From positions 7,363,605-7,427,604 of the forward strand of contig CM053246.1 in the NCBI GenBank assembly GCA_028583405.1: a stretch of 64,000 bases of DNA, read 5' to 3'. The notes beneath the pieces are model-generated. The model saw only the letters and a program-made list of their open reading frames with translations, made no database searches and was not told the origin of the DNA. Positions 11,801 to 25,200 of the stretch are shown here, one piece after another. The position numbers and the translations under genes are program-made. How positions within the stretch are numbered: position 1 is the first letter of the stretch; each line of letters opens with the position of its first letter. The stretch comes from Pogonophryne albipinna. Its lineage: Eukaryota > Chordata > Actinopteri > Perciformes > Artedidraconidae.

Positions 11801-14800
11801 CTTCTGCCGTTTCCAGACCGCTTTTCTCACTGCTTTTTAAGTTAGTTACACTCCACAATACAACAGCTAACAGCGTCACAGAGTATTATTGCCTTTAAAG
11901 AAAAGTAATTATCAGCACATGAATCCTGTATAAAAATGACTTTAATCCACTGCTTTTTTCCCCACTTTCTAACTCCACTTCGTCGGTTTCCATCCAGCTC
12001 ACTGCTTTTTCTTTCATGTCTTTACTTATTAGCATGTTAAACAGATAACATTGTCAGAGTGTATTTTTTTCCTTAAACTTAAAAGCCTAACAGCATGAGA
12101 TCTGGTATGAAGTTAAAAAAAAACAAAGTAGCTATGACTTTTATTTCATTTCCAAAACTCAAAAGGCGGTCGCTGGACTTTTCATCCACTTTTGTTTCAT
12201 GTCTCTACAACTGCTTGAGTTGTTTCTAACTTTAAAGAGCAACTTGCAGTTTAGAGACACCAGTGAATACATGTGTAGGAAAATGATGAATACACTAGAT
12301 TTTCAAAAAAATATACAGAAATATACACTACAGTGATATCTGGCGTCGTTTTTGTAAGACATGTTTACTTCCGCATAAAAAAAGCCTCCCCACGTGACAT
12401 CCCGCGTGTGACGTAACATGGGGGAGAGCGGCCGGTCTAACGTATGAATAAACTAACTAACACAATTAGGGATGCACGATATTGGTTTTTTGAAACCGAT
12501 ACCGATAACTTCCTGCTTCTCAAGACCGATACCGATAATAATATAATATATATATATTAAATGTACCTGTAGTTTTTGCACACCTGGTGGTAAAAAGAAG
12601 ACTAGAAGTGAGCAAATGACATGAGCATTACTACTATGAACAAAACAAAGCCAAGAACAGTTTTGACTCTTCAAAGTGACCATATTTATTTTCCCAAATA
12701 AAGTTCTTGCCTTTTTCAAAAGCCTCGTCGATAGGTAAAAGCCCCGGTGCCTTTGCAGCTGGCTTTGGATTTGCCGCTAGTTTAGCAGCGCAGGCGTCTT
12801 CGTACGCTTTTAACACACCATCGTAGCGATGGCGATGTTTCAGGTGACTAATCAGGTTGGAAGTATTATAGCTCGTTGCCTTTTTCCCTCCTCGTGGAAC
12901 TTCTGCATTGCATTTGTTAATACAAATAGCAAGCGAACTATCTAACTCTGAAACTTTGAAATAGTCCCATACTACCGACGACGTTTGTTTACTGTCCTGG
13001 CTTCACGGCCGCACACCATTTACGTCACAGTCAGGCATGAGTTAGGGAGCGCTGGATTTGTGAAAAACTCCCCTCTTCCTAAACCACTAATACCACAGTA
13101 CTGGCAAAACGGGAGGAGCCGAGTGAAAAACAAGCGCCCCTCATCCCAATCCACCCACACCGCAGTATTTTTTCTTTTTTTTTACCCAAAAAATATATTG
13201 TATATTATCGGGGCTATTAATACTTTTAGCGGGTTTATCGGGATGACGTCATACTTCCTAATATCGGACCGATAATTATCATGCACCACTAAACACAATG
13301 CTAGTTTTGACACAGAAGAGGTTGAAAATATATATTCGAATGCATATGATTATAATTATGAGCCTGCTAGGCGTCCAAGAGACCAGGAGCAGCCAAGGAT
13401 TATAAGAAATAACGGCCATCGGCGAGAAATGGAGCTTTGGTGTGAGGAGAACCAGTGGAGAACAGAGCAGCTGTCTTGGTGAGTGACCGGTGTTCCGGAT
13501 CAACTGGTTTACAGAGGCGGATCGCAGTTTACCACAGCTGAAGACTCCACGCTGCTTTCAAACTGTGAGTAAACAACGCACGATTCACTTGGAGGCTGTC
13601 TGAAGGTGTACACAGGTCTCAGGTGGACTTGGTATCACATTAAGAACGATATTCAGTAATTAGTCTGGCAACAATAGCTGGTTTAAATTATTTATTGGAG
13701 TTTGCAATGTTTTGAATAGACATCCCCAATCAACTCGTTTTTCTTTTTGTAGTCCTCGCTGTTCGCGTCCGGATATCGCCATCGTAACCACAACCTCACA
13801 CACTGGTACTGAATGTGCATCAAAGTCTTCCTACCGAGCCAAATATACCAAAATATTTATGTAAACGACAGAAGAAGCGATCGAAATGTGTATTTCAGTC
13901 GAAGGCCACGCCCCCCACCTCTGTAAACCAGTTAATCCGGAACACCGGCGTTAGCTACAGTTAATGTTAGCTAACGTCAGTCACATCACAACATTGTAAA
14001 GTTAGCTATCATATATCAGGCTATAACTAAAGTAGTATTGATAATATAGTAACGTTACTGGCAGGACTGTTGATACTGATCCATAACAGAAACTAATGCG
14101 CAAGTATCAGCCGTATCTCGCGTTACCTAATGCAACTCCACACTACGTCTTACGGTGCTGTGTACCGGAGGGGAGAGAGAGAGGAAATACGGTTTCCTGA
14201 TAAACGTTTTGTTTGATATGCTTCAGCTGTGGAGAGTATGTGCTGCAGGGAGGTGGATGCACAACGCACCCAGGAACGAACGCTACCTCCGGTCCTTTTC
14301 CTGTTAGGGAAACTGTAGACTCGATGTCCTGACAGGCTGGAGTTTGTGCAACCGGATTACAGATGGTGAAATGCAATGTAAAATTACCGAAAAAATACCA
14401 GCTCACTAAATCACAACCGCTCAAACCAACTACAAACTACTACCGCGGATTGGGCAGAGAACGAGTCCGAGAAAGTTGCTCCCCCATGTGACGCGTTTGA
14501 CGTATGACGTAAAAAGAAAAGCAGTTTTTAGTAGCAGAGCTCAAAACGGCTCCTTTCCCTCTGAATTCCTGCCCTTATGTCTTGTAAAAAATATCAAATC
14601 CTGCATTAACTTCTTTAATTGTCATTTTCAAGCAAGGTTAAGCATAAATCTATTAAAAAAAATACCCTGCAAGTTGCTCTTTAAGCAAAAAGCATTCAAC
14701 AAAGAGAGATCCCGTTTGAACAACTACCAAGACCAGAGCCACAAACAAAGTGCTGATAAAACGCTGAGTTTAAGACTACCGACCTTCCTGGTTTGCATCT

Positions 14801-17800
14801 TCTCTGTGCGCCGCCTGAAGGCCACGTAGGGGTCGCTGGTGCTGGAGCCGTCCCGTCTCTCCTGCTTGCAGTTTGGGATGAGGCAGTTTGTTCGGCTGGT
14901 TTTCCTCTTGCGGCTCCAGTAGTCGAAAACCTCCTTGATAAGCTCGTCGTCCTCCTTCAGCAGCAGCTTGGCCTCCGGAAGACTCACCGCCTAAAAGCAA
15001 GATGGAAGAAGCAAACATGAGTTACACCTTAGATGATTAAAAGATGGATTTGCACGGGTATTGAAGTTCCCCTATTATACCGTTTCTCATCAATATATTA
15101 CAGGTCTCAGATATATACAAAACATGTCTCTGAAGTGTTTGGCTCCAAACACCAAACAGATCATTGCAGCATTACCCATAACCCCCTCTGTTTCAGCCCT
15201 GTTTCCAAACTGCTGATTCTCTGTCTGTTAATTTAGATGAAAATAAGGAGCCCCTCCCCACGCCCCTCTGAGAGACATTTGGTTACAAAGAACACAATGG
15301 TGCTCTAGGAGGAGATTCAGGTTATAAGGGGGGGGTTACCTTGGTTGGTGATTGGCTAATGGTTACACAAGCCAACAAATCATTATGACATCACAAAGAG
15401 TCCAAAATCTGATCAGCTCATTTTCAGACAGGTTTTTATAGAAATGGATCAGGACAAAAAGAGAGAGAATCTTTGTTCCTGAAACTTTCAGAGTCTCTTT
15501 CCACAGAGGGGACACATGTTGATGTAGAAGAGACATGAAGAAGAGGGGACACATGTTGATGTAGAAGAGACATGAAGAAGAGGGGACACATGTTGATGTA
15601 GAAGAGACATGAAGAAGAGGGGACACATGTTGATGTAGAAGAGACATGGAGAAGAGGGGACACATGTTGATGTAGAAGAGACATGAAGAAGAGGGGACAC
15701 ATGTTGATGTAGAAGAGACATGAAGAAGAGGGGACACATGTTGATGTAGAAGAGACATGAAGAAGAGGGGACACATGTTGATGTAGAAGAGACATGAAGA
15801 AGAGGGGACACATGTTGATGTAGAAGAGACATGAAGAAGAGGGGACACATGTTGATGTAGAAGAGACATGGAGAAGAGGGGACACATGTTGATGTAGAAG
15901 AGACATGGAGAAGAGGGGACACATGTTGATGTAGAAGAGACATGAAGAAGAGGGGACACATGTTGATGTAGAAGAGACATGGAGAAGAGGGGACACATGT
16001 TGATGTAGAAGAGACATGAAGAAGAGGGGACACATGTTGATGTAGAAGAGACATGGAGAAGAGGGGACACATGTTGATGTAGAAGAGACATGAAGAAGAG
16101 GGGACACATGTTGATGTAGAAGAGACATGGAGAAGAGGGGACACATGTTGATATAGAGGAGACATGAAGAAGAGGGGACACATGTTGATGTAGAAGAGAC
16201 ATGAAGAAGAGGGGACACATGTTGATGTAGAAGAGACATGAAGAAGAGGGGACACATGTTGATGTAGAAAAGACATGAAGAAGAGGGGACACATGTTGAT
16301 GTAGAAAAGACATGAAGAAGTGGATGTTGCATAATAGGTGACCTTTAAGGGAGGTCAAATCTGATAATGAGGGCTTGTATGTGAATGGCGTCTGACCATA
16401 AATAGTCTCAAATTCATACAAAATGAAGGTATCAGTTTATTTTCATAGGTTCATTTTGTATTTGTCTATTAGGGTATTTCAGGGGCCTTTCTCTACAGGC
16501 GGCTGTGTTTTAAAGGGGATGCAGACGGAGACACAAACGGTGCCGACCTGCTGTCCACTGCCTTTCTCCAGCCGGTCGATCATCTCCTCAAACTGCAGGA
16601 AGCTGATCTCCATCTTCTTCTTCAGCTTGCTGACAAACGCGTCATCTTCCGAGTCCAAGTCGTAGTCGGGCTGCTCTGCGTCCAAGCTGAAAGCTGCAGA
16701 GAGGTCGGACAAGGAAAAACACACTTTAGACATTTGGTAGATTATTTAATAGCCATATATAACATAGCAGATTTGTAAATCTATAAAACTTAATGTTTCT
16801 TACTACAGGCTGAAGACTTTTCTTGTTGCTGCTGCTTTTAATTGAACTATTCATATCTTACACTGCAACTTTTATTAATGTGTTTTTATTATCTTTGCTT
16901 TTTAATGAATGTTTTTAAATGGCATTTTCTTAATGTCTTTCATTTTTGTAAAGCACTTTGAATTGCCTTGTGTTAAAAGGTGCCATATAACAACCCAGGC
17001 TCAGGGCATTTCGTGTAATAGTCACCAAATTAATTTAATCTATTGATTCGTGTTCACCAACACGATTTTTGCATTTTTTTCGTGACACACAGAACGATTT
17101 TAAAAGCAATGTATTTCTATTGGTAGTTTGTTTCGTGCCTGCACCACGTCTTTTTGTCCGTTCGGGTCTTCAAAATACCAGAAGCTGTGTGGATCATAAA
17201 AACATTTTCTTACTCAATATCTTACCCTAAGCCTTTTATTTTAAATCGTATAACGTCAGAGTGTATTTTGCCGTCCGCGAGGAAAAGAAATGGCTCAGAG
17301 CCTCAGAATACTGAAATCTGTATTTTCTTTTCCTTCCAATTTGTTATTATTTGGTGCAGGCACGAAACAAACTACCAATAGAAATACATTGCTTTTAAAA
17401 TCGTGCTGTGTGACACGAAAAAAAGGGGGAAATCGTGTTGGTGAACTTGAATCAATAGATTCATTTCGTGACTATAACACGAAATGCCGTGAGACTGTTG
17501 TATATAAATAAACTTGCTTTGCCTAATATTTAAAAAAGCTGTGGATGACATTGATGGGGGAGAATTATCTGTTCATAAGAGATACTTTATGTTCCTCGAG
17601 TTGGGAAATAGTTTTGTCCTCACAGCAGAATTTTTACAGTCAATGTTCATAAATAACACATTTCTTAAAAATGGAATGACATGCAATAAATAGATATTAA
17701 TAATAAAATAGAGGTATTCTCAGAAGAAAAGACAGAGTATCTTCACACCATAACATCTTTAAAAATAAATGAGAACACTTCCCAATATACCAATCTACTA

Positions 17801-19188
17801 AAAAGGGACAAACACAAAAGCATAGTGTACTCTATGCATACTGACATTGTGCACAGTAGCTTTTAATTCAAAGTAAAATAAATCAGAATGAAAGACCTCA
17901 ATCACCCGACTGTGTTCTGGGTTTTTAAATTGTGTTTGCGGTCATGCACTCTTCACGTTTCATAATCCATATTTTCAGATAGTCATTGAGTGAAACCCCC
18001 CCACATGTGCACTTTGTCCTTCTGATGTTAACCATTTTGTATAACGCTCGTGCTTTTATTCGTCTCTACTCTGACTCCACAGTAGAGTGACCATTAAAGT
18101 TCAGTTTAATTGGACTGCTAATGACTGCAGGCACAGCACGCGGCACGAAGAAAACAAGCCCGTTTTAACCCAAGTTCACTGATAAACAATTCCCTTGAAA
18201 TATTAAATAAAGGCTTTCTTTGAAACTCTTCGCCATCAATTTAAATACAGACAGACGAGAGAGCACATTTCTTTGTGCCCAAAACTGCATGAAACTCAGA
18301 TTTTACATGATTTAAGCAGACGTTTGGATCCAAAAGAGTTTGCTTAGACACAAACCCTGCCAATGCCAGTTTACACCAGACATGCATATTTAAAAATAAG
18401 TCATTCAGTTGTCATTTGGTGTTTTCAGCATCTTGTTTGTGTGATGGAAAGTCTCATTAACACATGTGCAAAGAGACGTAAGTCCTCTGCCCACGACTGA
18501 ACCAAGGTTACCACACACCCTGCAGTCCATATGGAGAATTCATCATCGTTTAATGAGTATTTAAGTGTTTTAATTACAAGGTTTTCAGCACAGCTGCGTA
18601 ACTAAGCTCTAAACGCAGCCTGTCGTATGAAAAGAAAATTGCCAAGCACGAGAAAATAAAACAAATTTAAGCATTAATTTGAAAATGAGGTGCTAGACTG
18701 CTTTAATGATATTAAAGTGTTCTACTATCATAAAAACGAATTAGATGAAAATGACATTTTAAAATAGCTTTCCGAGCTGTCTAGATTGTAAATATAGTGA
18801 TTTAAAAAAAACACATATGCTCATTTTCAGGTGCATATTTGCCTCTGCAGACCATTTACATGCACACAAACCTATATAACACACTGCCACATAATCGGGC
18901 CTCTCTAAAAGAAAATGTGCCATATCAGGGTTTTTCGAGAAAAATAATGTATGAGGTTCCCCTATGTCACTTCCAGCCAAAAGTACAGCCCCGTCCGCTT
19001 TCCGGTGAAGATAATGCATGAGAGCGAAGCGGAAAGTAATAGTTTCTTCATGTCTTAAAGCTGCCGAGTCATATATTGCACCTCAAACAACAAATACATC
19101 CAGAGTTACGGTGTCTTTTCTACAGAAAAAAGGACAGTAAATTAAACGACTCGTCCACCGGCATACCGACCGAACATCCATCCCCTAT

Positions 19189-19221
<33 letters not shown>

Positions 19222-22200
19222 GACATTTATATAACACTTTTTCTGGTGCTCAAAACGCTTTACAAGCAAGTAGTGTAGTATTTATGTATGTAGTATGTAC
19301 TCGGAGATGCGTTAAACAAAGCTGTCTATTCTGTCCGACACTATTTTCATATTTTTTGAGTAATAATAAAGTTTTTGACGAACAGAAATATCGTTTTCTG
19401 TCATCACTTTAACATTTTACGGGGAAAATCTGCATCTTGGTATGAGGGCGCACGCCTTAAGTTAAGCGGTTTAGACAAAACCCTGCATATTAAAAACAGT
19501 ACAAGTACTTAATGACAATTAAAACTAAAACAGTTGGACCTGTCTGCAGACCGAATCATAATTAATGAAAACAGTCACCGCCGATTAGAGAAGTATTCAG
19601 AAGCAGTTTTAAAATATGTAAAATAATGCAATGAAACAGGCGTTTGTTCGGGCGACAAGTATTGTTATCAGAGAGAATGTAAAAACACAGTGGGGCCTAA
19701 TGTTCCACAGAAAGCAGTACAGCTTGATCCTTCAGTATCTAAACTCATAAGCTCAATGCAGCTCCTTTCTGCTGAAGATAAACTCTTCATTAAACCACAC
19801 AGGACTAACGGCACACACTTGACTGGAATACATAAGTGTTTTCAGAGTACAGCACAACGAGCAGAAGGTCAGGGGTGCACGAGATGATTATCAGACGTAA
19901 TTACAGCACATTTAACCTTCCAGGCAACGGAAAGCACAACGACTGACTGGAAATAACAAACGGTATACAATATGTCCTGTTGTGTGGTACATTTAGTCCC
20001 ATCTAACCACATGGCTGACCCAACACTTTAATGGAGTCAGCTTTGATGCGTGCAATGCATAATGAACACTGATCGGTTAAAGTTACATTAATGTCCTTTT
20101 AGTTTATGCAAAGAAATGTGACTCGCTGCCCTTTCCTAATGGTCTGCGAGCCTATTTCTGACGCAAAAGACAGACAAATGTAAAAGCTTTTCCTCTCGCT
20201 GTTCTTTAACTTTTTACGTTTTATAGTTTGTTTAAAGCCTCAGTATGTCAAACAAAGTCTAATTCAAACACATTTCATCTCCGTGTCTCAACAGGAGAAC
20301 TCACAGCAGGAACACGGACAAATCACACAGCTTCTGTCCTCACAATTACAGAGCAAACAACGTACAGACGAGAGCATTTGCTTCATTTTTAAGACGATAA
20401 CCTCAGTGCTGATTAGATAAAAGCAAATTGATTCGATCTAAAGCTGACATGACGGCAACAGAATGTGACGGGAAGGATATACGGTTATTGATGAGACTGT
20501 AACATCAAGCTGTGAGCAGTAGGGCTGCTACCATTCATTTCATTATCGATTCATCTGCCTTTTACTTTCCAGTCAAATTGATTAGTCTATAAAACCTCGG
20601 AATATAGTTTTAAAAAAGTCTTTCCCGTTTGCCAAAGTCCACGGTCATGACTTTACAGGTGATATTTTGTCCGTTTAATTATAAATATAGTCACTTTATT
20701 TGATTTAAGGAGAAAAATTATGTTTGAGAGTCTGAAAAAAGCATTTTCTGTCATTTTTGGTTAAAAAAAAAAAAAAAAAAGACTTATAGAAAAAAACGCA
20801 ATTATTTGACCAATTAATTACAGTTCTCATGATGAGGCCAATAATATACATTTTAAGGAGTATCCCATTTTAAAATTGCAATATTTTTGTGCACAGACTT
20901 GTTTTATCAACTGCCACCATGTAAAACAAGCAGCTGCATTAAAACAACCAACTCTAAACTAAATATCACATTTCAGTTCATTTTTTTTTATTTCAAGATC
21001 TAGAAATAATCAACACTGGATTTTCACCACATTTCCCACTGTCTAGACCTAGAGCAATTAAGTCAGAAAGAAATTTGACAGGACAAAACATCTGTCATTG
21101 CCGTGTTCAACTAATGGTGTAGAGCAGTGGTTCCCAAACTTTTTGTGCCCAAGGCACAACATGGGACAAGTAAACTTCTCAAGGCACACCTATTGTGCAA
21201 TAGCCCTTATAACACGTGTTATCACTCATATCATGTAAAATATCTGTAAATGTGCATAATTATTTACTAATGCCAAATAAAATGTGACAAAGACAACTGT
21301 ATTACTCATGAAATATTTATTAAAGAAATATTTCTGAAATTAATTTGAAACTTTATCAAATTAGGCTTCATCAAAGCAGCAACACACTCATTTAAACCAG
21401 ACAGGTCACAACATTAAAAATGAGGCAAAGGAAACTCAGCAGAAATTCAGCACAGAGAACTGTCAATGCAAGGAAGCTGCATTGTCCATGGTCCTGAACT
21501 ACAAATTATAAATGTAACATTTCAGCAATCAGCATTGAAACATGTGCTATTGTAAATATTTTGCCGACTTACAAATTAGTGAGATACATGTGCCTGTCGG
21601 GGCGCGCAGAATTTTTTAATCCTTGGTGGCACTGAGGAGAGGGCCTCTCGCAAGTCCTGTTCAACAGAGAGCCGTGACCTCCTGTTGTTCTTCATGTAAA
21701 TCAGAGTAGAGAACACCAACTCCAGAGATGGGGTCGTTACTAAAAAAATGTAATATATTACATATTACTTTAAAAAAAAAAAAAAAATATATATTACACT
21801 ACTTCGTTACTATCTACTAGGGGTGTAACGGTACACGTACCCGTACCGAATACCTTCGGTTCGGTACACGTGTGTACCGAAGTGTACCGAACGAATATAA
21901 CGTTAAACGTAAAAAATTGAGAACGTGAACAACTTCTTGAAAGTAATCTCAGGTGCTGCGTCGCAGCATTCAGAGTAATTTGCTCCCATTGTGTTCAACG
22001 CGTCATAGAGCGAGCAAGTCATTTCATTGGACGAGCTGGTCAGAGGGATGCGTTCATATGTAGTCAGTAATTTGAGGAACTGTCGAAATGGCGAACGCAG
22101 ATAAAGTTGAGCTCTAAAATCCTCCAGCATCATTGAAGTCTCCGGTTTGGGAACATTTTGGTTTCGCAGTTACGTACAAGGATGACGGACAAAGACAGGT

Positions 22201-25200
22201 GGACCGAACCAAAGCCGTTTGTCGGCATTGTTCAACTAAAATTGGTTACGCGGCTGGCAATACATCAAACTTGCACACTCATTTGAAAAGGCATCACCCG
22301 AACGTGAATATCACCGGTACCAAAAGACTGAAGTGCAAACCCAACTCCCGCTAGCATTTAAGCCTCCACCACTCGCAAAAAGTTCAGACCAAGCCAAAGC
22401 TATTACAAATGCCAAATATCCTTATGTTGCCATGTTAGCAAAGCGCTACCTGGCTGTATCTGCTACCTCTGTCCCTAGCGAGAGGGTGTTCTCCACAGCA
22501 GGAGACTTTGTTAGTGCCAGCAGATCTGCCCTTTCGGCAAGCAATGTGGACAAGTTCATCTTTCTTTAAACAAACATGAAAATACAATGACAAGCAAGTC
22601 CTAATGTCTAACTGGCTGCTTAGGTACGAGTACAGTACAGTTCAAATACAGATTATTTCAGTTCATCGAAAAGCTGCACCTTAATGTTTATTTTATTATA
22701 TTTTATATTTATTTGAGTGAATATTCATAGTTTAATAATAATTAAAACCCCAAAACTAATAGTTTATGTTTTGTGAGTAGCTACTAGTACAGTAAAGTTC
22801 AAATACAGATTATTTCAGTTCATCGAAATGCTGCACCTTAATGTTTATTTTATTATATTTTGTATTTATTTGAGTGAATACATTATTCACAGTTTAACAA
22901 TAATGAAAAAAATATATGTTATGTTTTGTGATAATTTTTTCTGCTGTACCGAAAACGTACCGAACCGTGACCTAAAAACCGAGGTACGTACCGAACCGAA
23001 ATGTTTGTGAACCGTTACACCCCTACTATCTACATAAAGTAACTCGTTACTTTACTCGCCGAGCATGTAGTAGTGTGTATTTGTCATTCAAAACAGGCAA
23101 CAACCGGAAGACAGAGAAGAAGAACAAACTACGTGATATAAACAAACAACAAATAGCGTGTGCGGTAGCTTCACCTTAGCATGTGTTCTTTGCAGGTGTT
23201 TGTTGAGGTTTGACGTGGTGTTTACAGCAGTGGATAACAGCTTCTGGCCTGGACACAGTTTGCACCTCACCGTCACATTCCTGTCTATTCTTCGGACGAA
23301 CTCAAAATAATGGGCATACCTCCACCCCTCGAAAGTTATCGCTGACTCAGCCATGTTTATGCAGCACTGCACGTGGAGATGTGGACGCGCAAGTCGCGCA
23401 GATTACGTACATATAAACCTACAAAGTACTGATATAGTAAATAAAAAAATAATTATTTTTGTGTAGTTGTATATTGCAATAATTAGTGGTGCACGATAAT
23501 TATCGGCCCGATAATTATCGGTCCGATATTAGGAATTATGACGTCATCCCGATAAACCCGATAACAGTATTAATAGCCCCGATAATATACAATATATTTT
23601 TTTCACAAATCCAGCGCTCCCTAACTCGTGCCTGGCTGTGACGTAAATGGTGTGCGGCCGTGAAGCCAGGACAGTAAACAAACATGTCGTCGGTAGTATG
23701 GGACTATTTCAAAGTTTCAGAGTTAGATAGTTCGCTTGCTATTTGTATTAACAAATGCAATGCAGAAGTTCCACGAGGAGGGAAAAAGGCAACGAGCTAT
23801 AATACTTCCAACCTGATTAGTCACCTGAAACATCGCCATCGCTACGATGGTGTGTTAAAAGCGTACGAAGACGCCTGCGCTGCTAAACTAGCGGCGAATC
23901 CAAAGCCAGCTGCAAAGGCACCGGGGCTTTTACCTATCGACGAGGCTTTTGAAAAAGGCAAGAACTTTATTTGGGCAAATAAATATGGTCACTTTGAAGA
24001 GTCAAAACTGTTCTTGGCTTTGTTTTGTTCATAGTAGTAATGATCATGTCATTTGCTCACTACTAGTCTTTTTTTTAACCACCAGGTGTGCAAAAACTAC
24101 AGGTACATTTAATATATATATTATATTATTATCGGTATCGGTATTGAGAAGCAGGAAGTTATCGGTAACGGTATTGAGAAGCAGGAAGTTATCGGTATCG
24201 GTTTCAAAAAACCAATATCGTGCATCCCTAGCAATAATAACGTATGGTTGTCACAAAATCCCACGGCACACCCGGACTTGCCTCGCGGCACACCGTTTGG
24301 GAACCACTGGTGTAGAGTACCGCAAATTGCTTTCCTTTGTGACACAAACACGGCGACAGAACTAATTTTCTCTGAACTGGGCACCCTGACAAACCCATTT
24401 ACTTTGACAAACATGTGACGACTCATTAAAAGCTTATAAAACACACACCTGAAGCCATTAAAAGGATTACAAAAAAGAACTGTCGGAAACCACAGGATCC
24501 TTTTAATACCTGTGTACTCGGGAGTCACTTAATTGGCTTTTTTATTTAAGCCTTTCCGCAACCAACTTATCCATCTTCAAAACGCTAGAAAAACATTGTC
24601 TTGCAATCATAAGAGCTCTGTGGGAAACGGTTTACAATAAACTCTACGTGTTAAAGTCAAAATGTAATGAAAAATACACTAATGTGCATTATTGTACTCA
24701 TTGGAATGTACAATTTTAATCTTAAGCCCCCTAAATTTCTTCTAATGCAATCAAAAAAAAACATTGCAACCTAATGAAACAAGTTCCTATTCTGCTGCAT
24801 CACAGACATCCATGTTAAACACCTGCACTTTTGAAAGAACATCCATAACATTCATCTGTTTGCAACTCATATATATCAATACTCCAATTACTTGTATATA
24901 GACTATTCTGCACTATTTCTATTAGATTATTTTTTAATTGCATCTGTTATATTGTGTTGCACTGTTGGAGGAGCCTGTGATCTAAGATTTTCATTGTCAT
25001 ATCTACACTGTAGCTACGTACACATGACAATAAAAGCCTTGAATCTTGAACTAAGGGAAGCCCACTCACGCTGTATGTGAATTAGCTGCTTTGGCATCTT
25101 GAACTCCCCGGGGTAGAGGGATTCGTAGTACGTGATGTCGCTCTCTGCCTCGGGCACCGGGATGTGCATGTTGTCCCGCTTCTCTCCGTAAACCTGCTGC

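Larger units (their letters stand above)
12236..14680. mobile_element. 2.4-kb TTAA-flanked element with nested insertions
   Basis: Its ends are AGAGCAACTTGCAG and CTGCAAGTTGCTCT, directly flanked by TTAA at 12232-12235 and 14681-14684. Sub-terminal blocks are also inverted (catgggggagagc against gctcccccatg). A hAT (12467-13291) and a second MITE (13487-13948) have landed inside it. The outer element has no transposase frame. It lies between epc1 exons 4 and 5. Confidence 0.7.
21125..24309. mobile_element. outer hAT element of a nested set (3185 bp)
   Basis: Its ends are CAGTGGTTCCCAAAC and GTTTGGGAACCACTG, flanked by the perfect 8-bp duplication gtgtagag (21117-21124, 24310-24317). Its own sequence (ggcacaac and ggcacacc motifs near both ends) is interrupted by at least two younger hATs, each with its own duplication. 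The ends resemble Charlie-type hATs. Confidence 0.9.

Noticed and set aside
15363..16421. Long minus-strand frames (up to 352 codons) rich in HQHVSPLLHVSSTSTCVPS repeats
   Set aside because: All three frames are open because the 37-bp tandem unit has no stop on that strand; no start context, splice support or family. Minisatellite artefact.
23684..24034. 116-codon BED-finger ORF as a host gene
   Set aside because: It lies exactly inside a hAT with an 8-bp duplication and its sister copy is broken; a transposon remnant, not a host gene.
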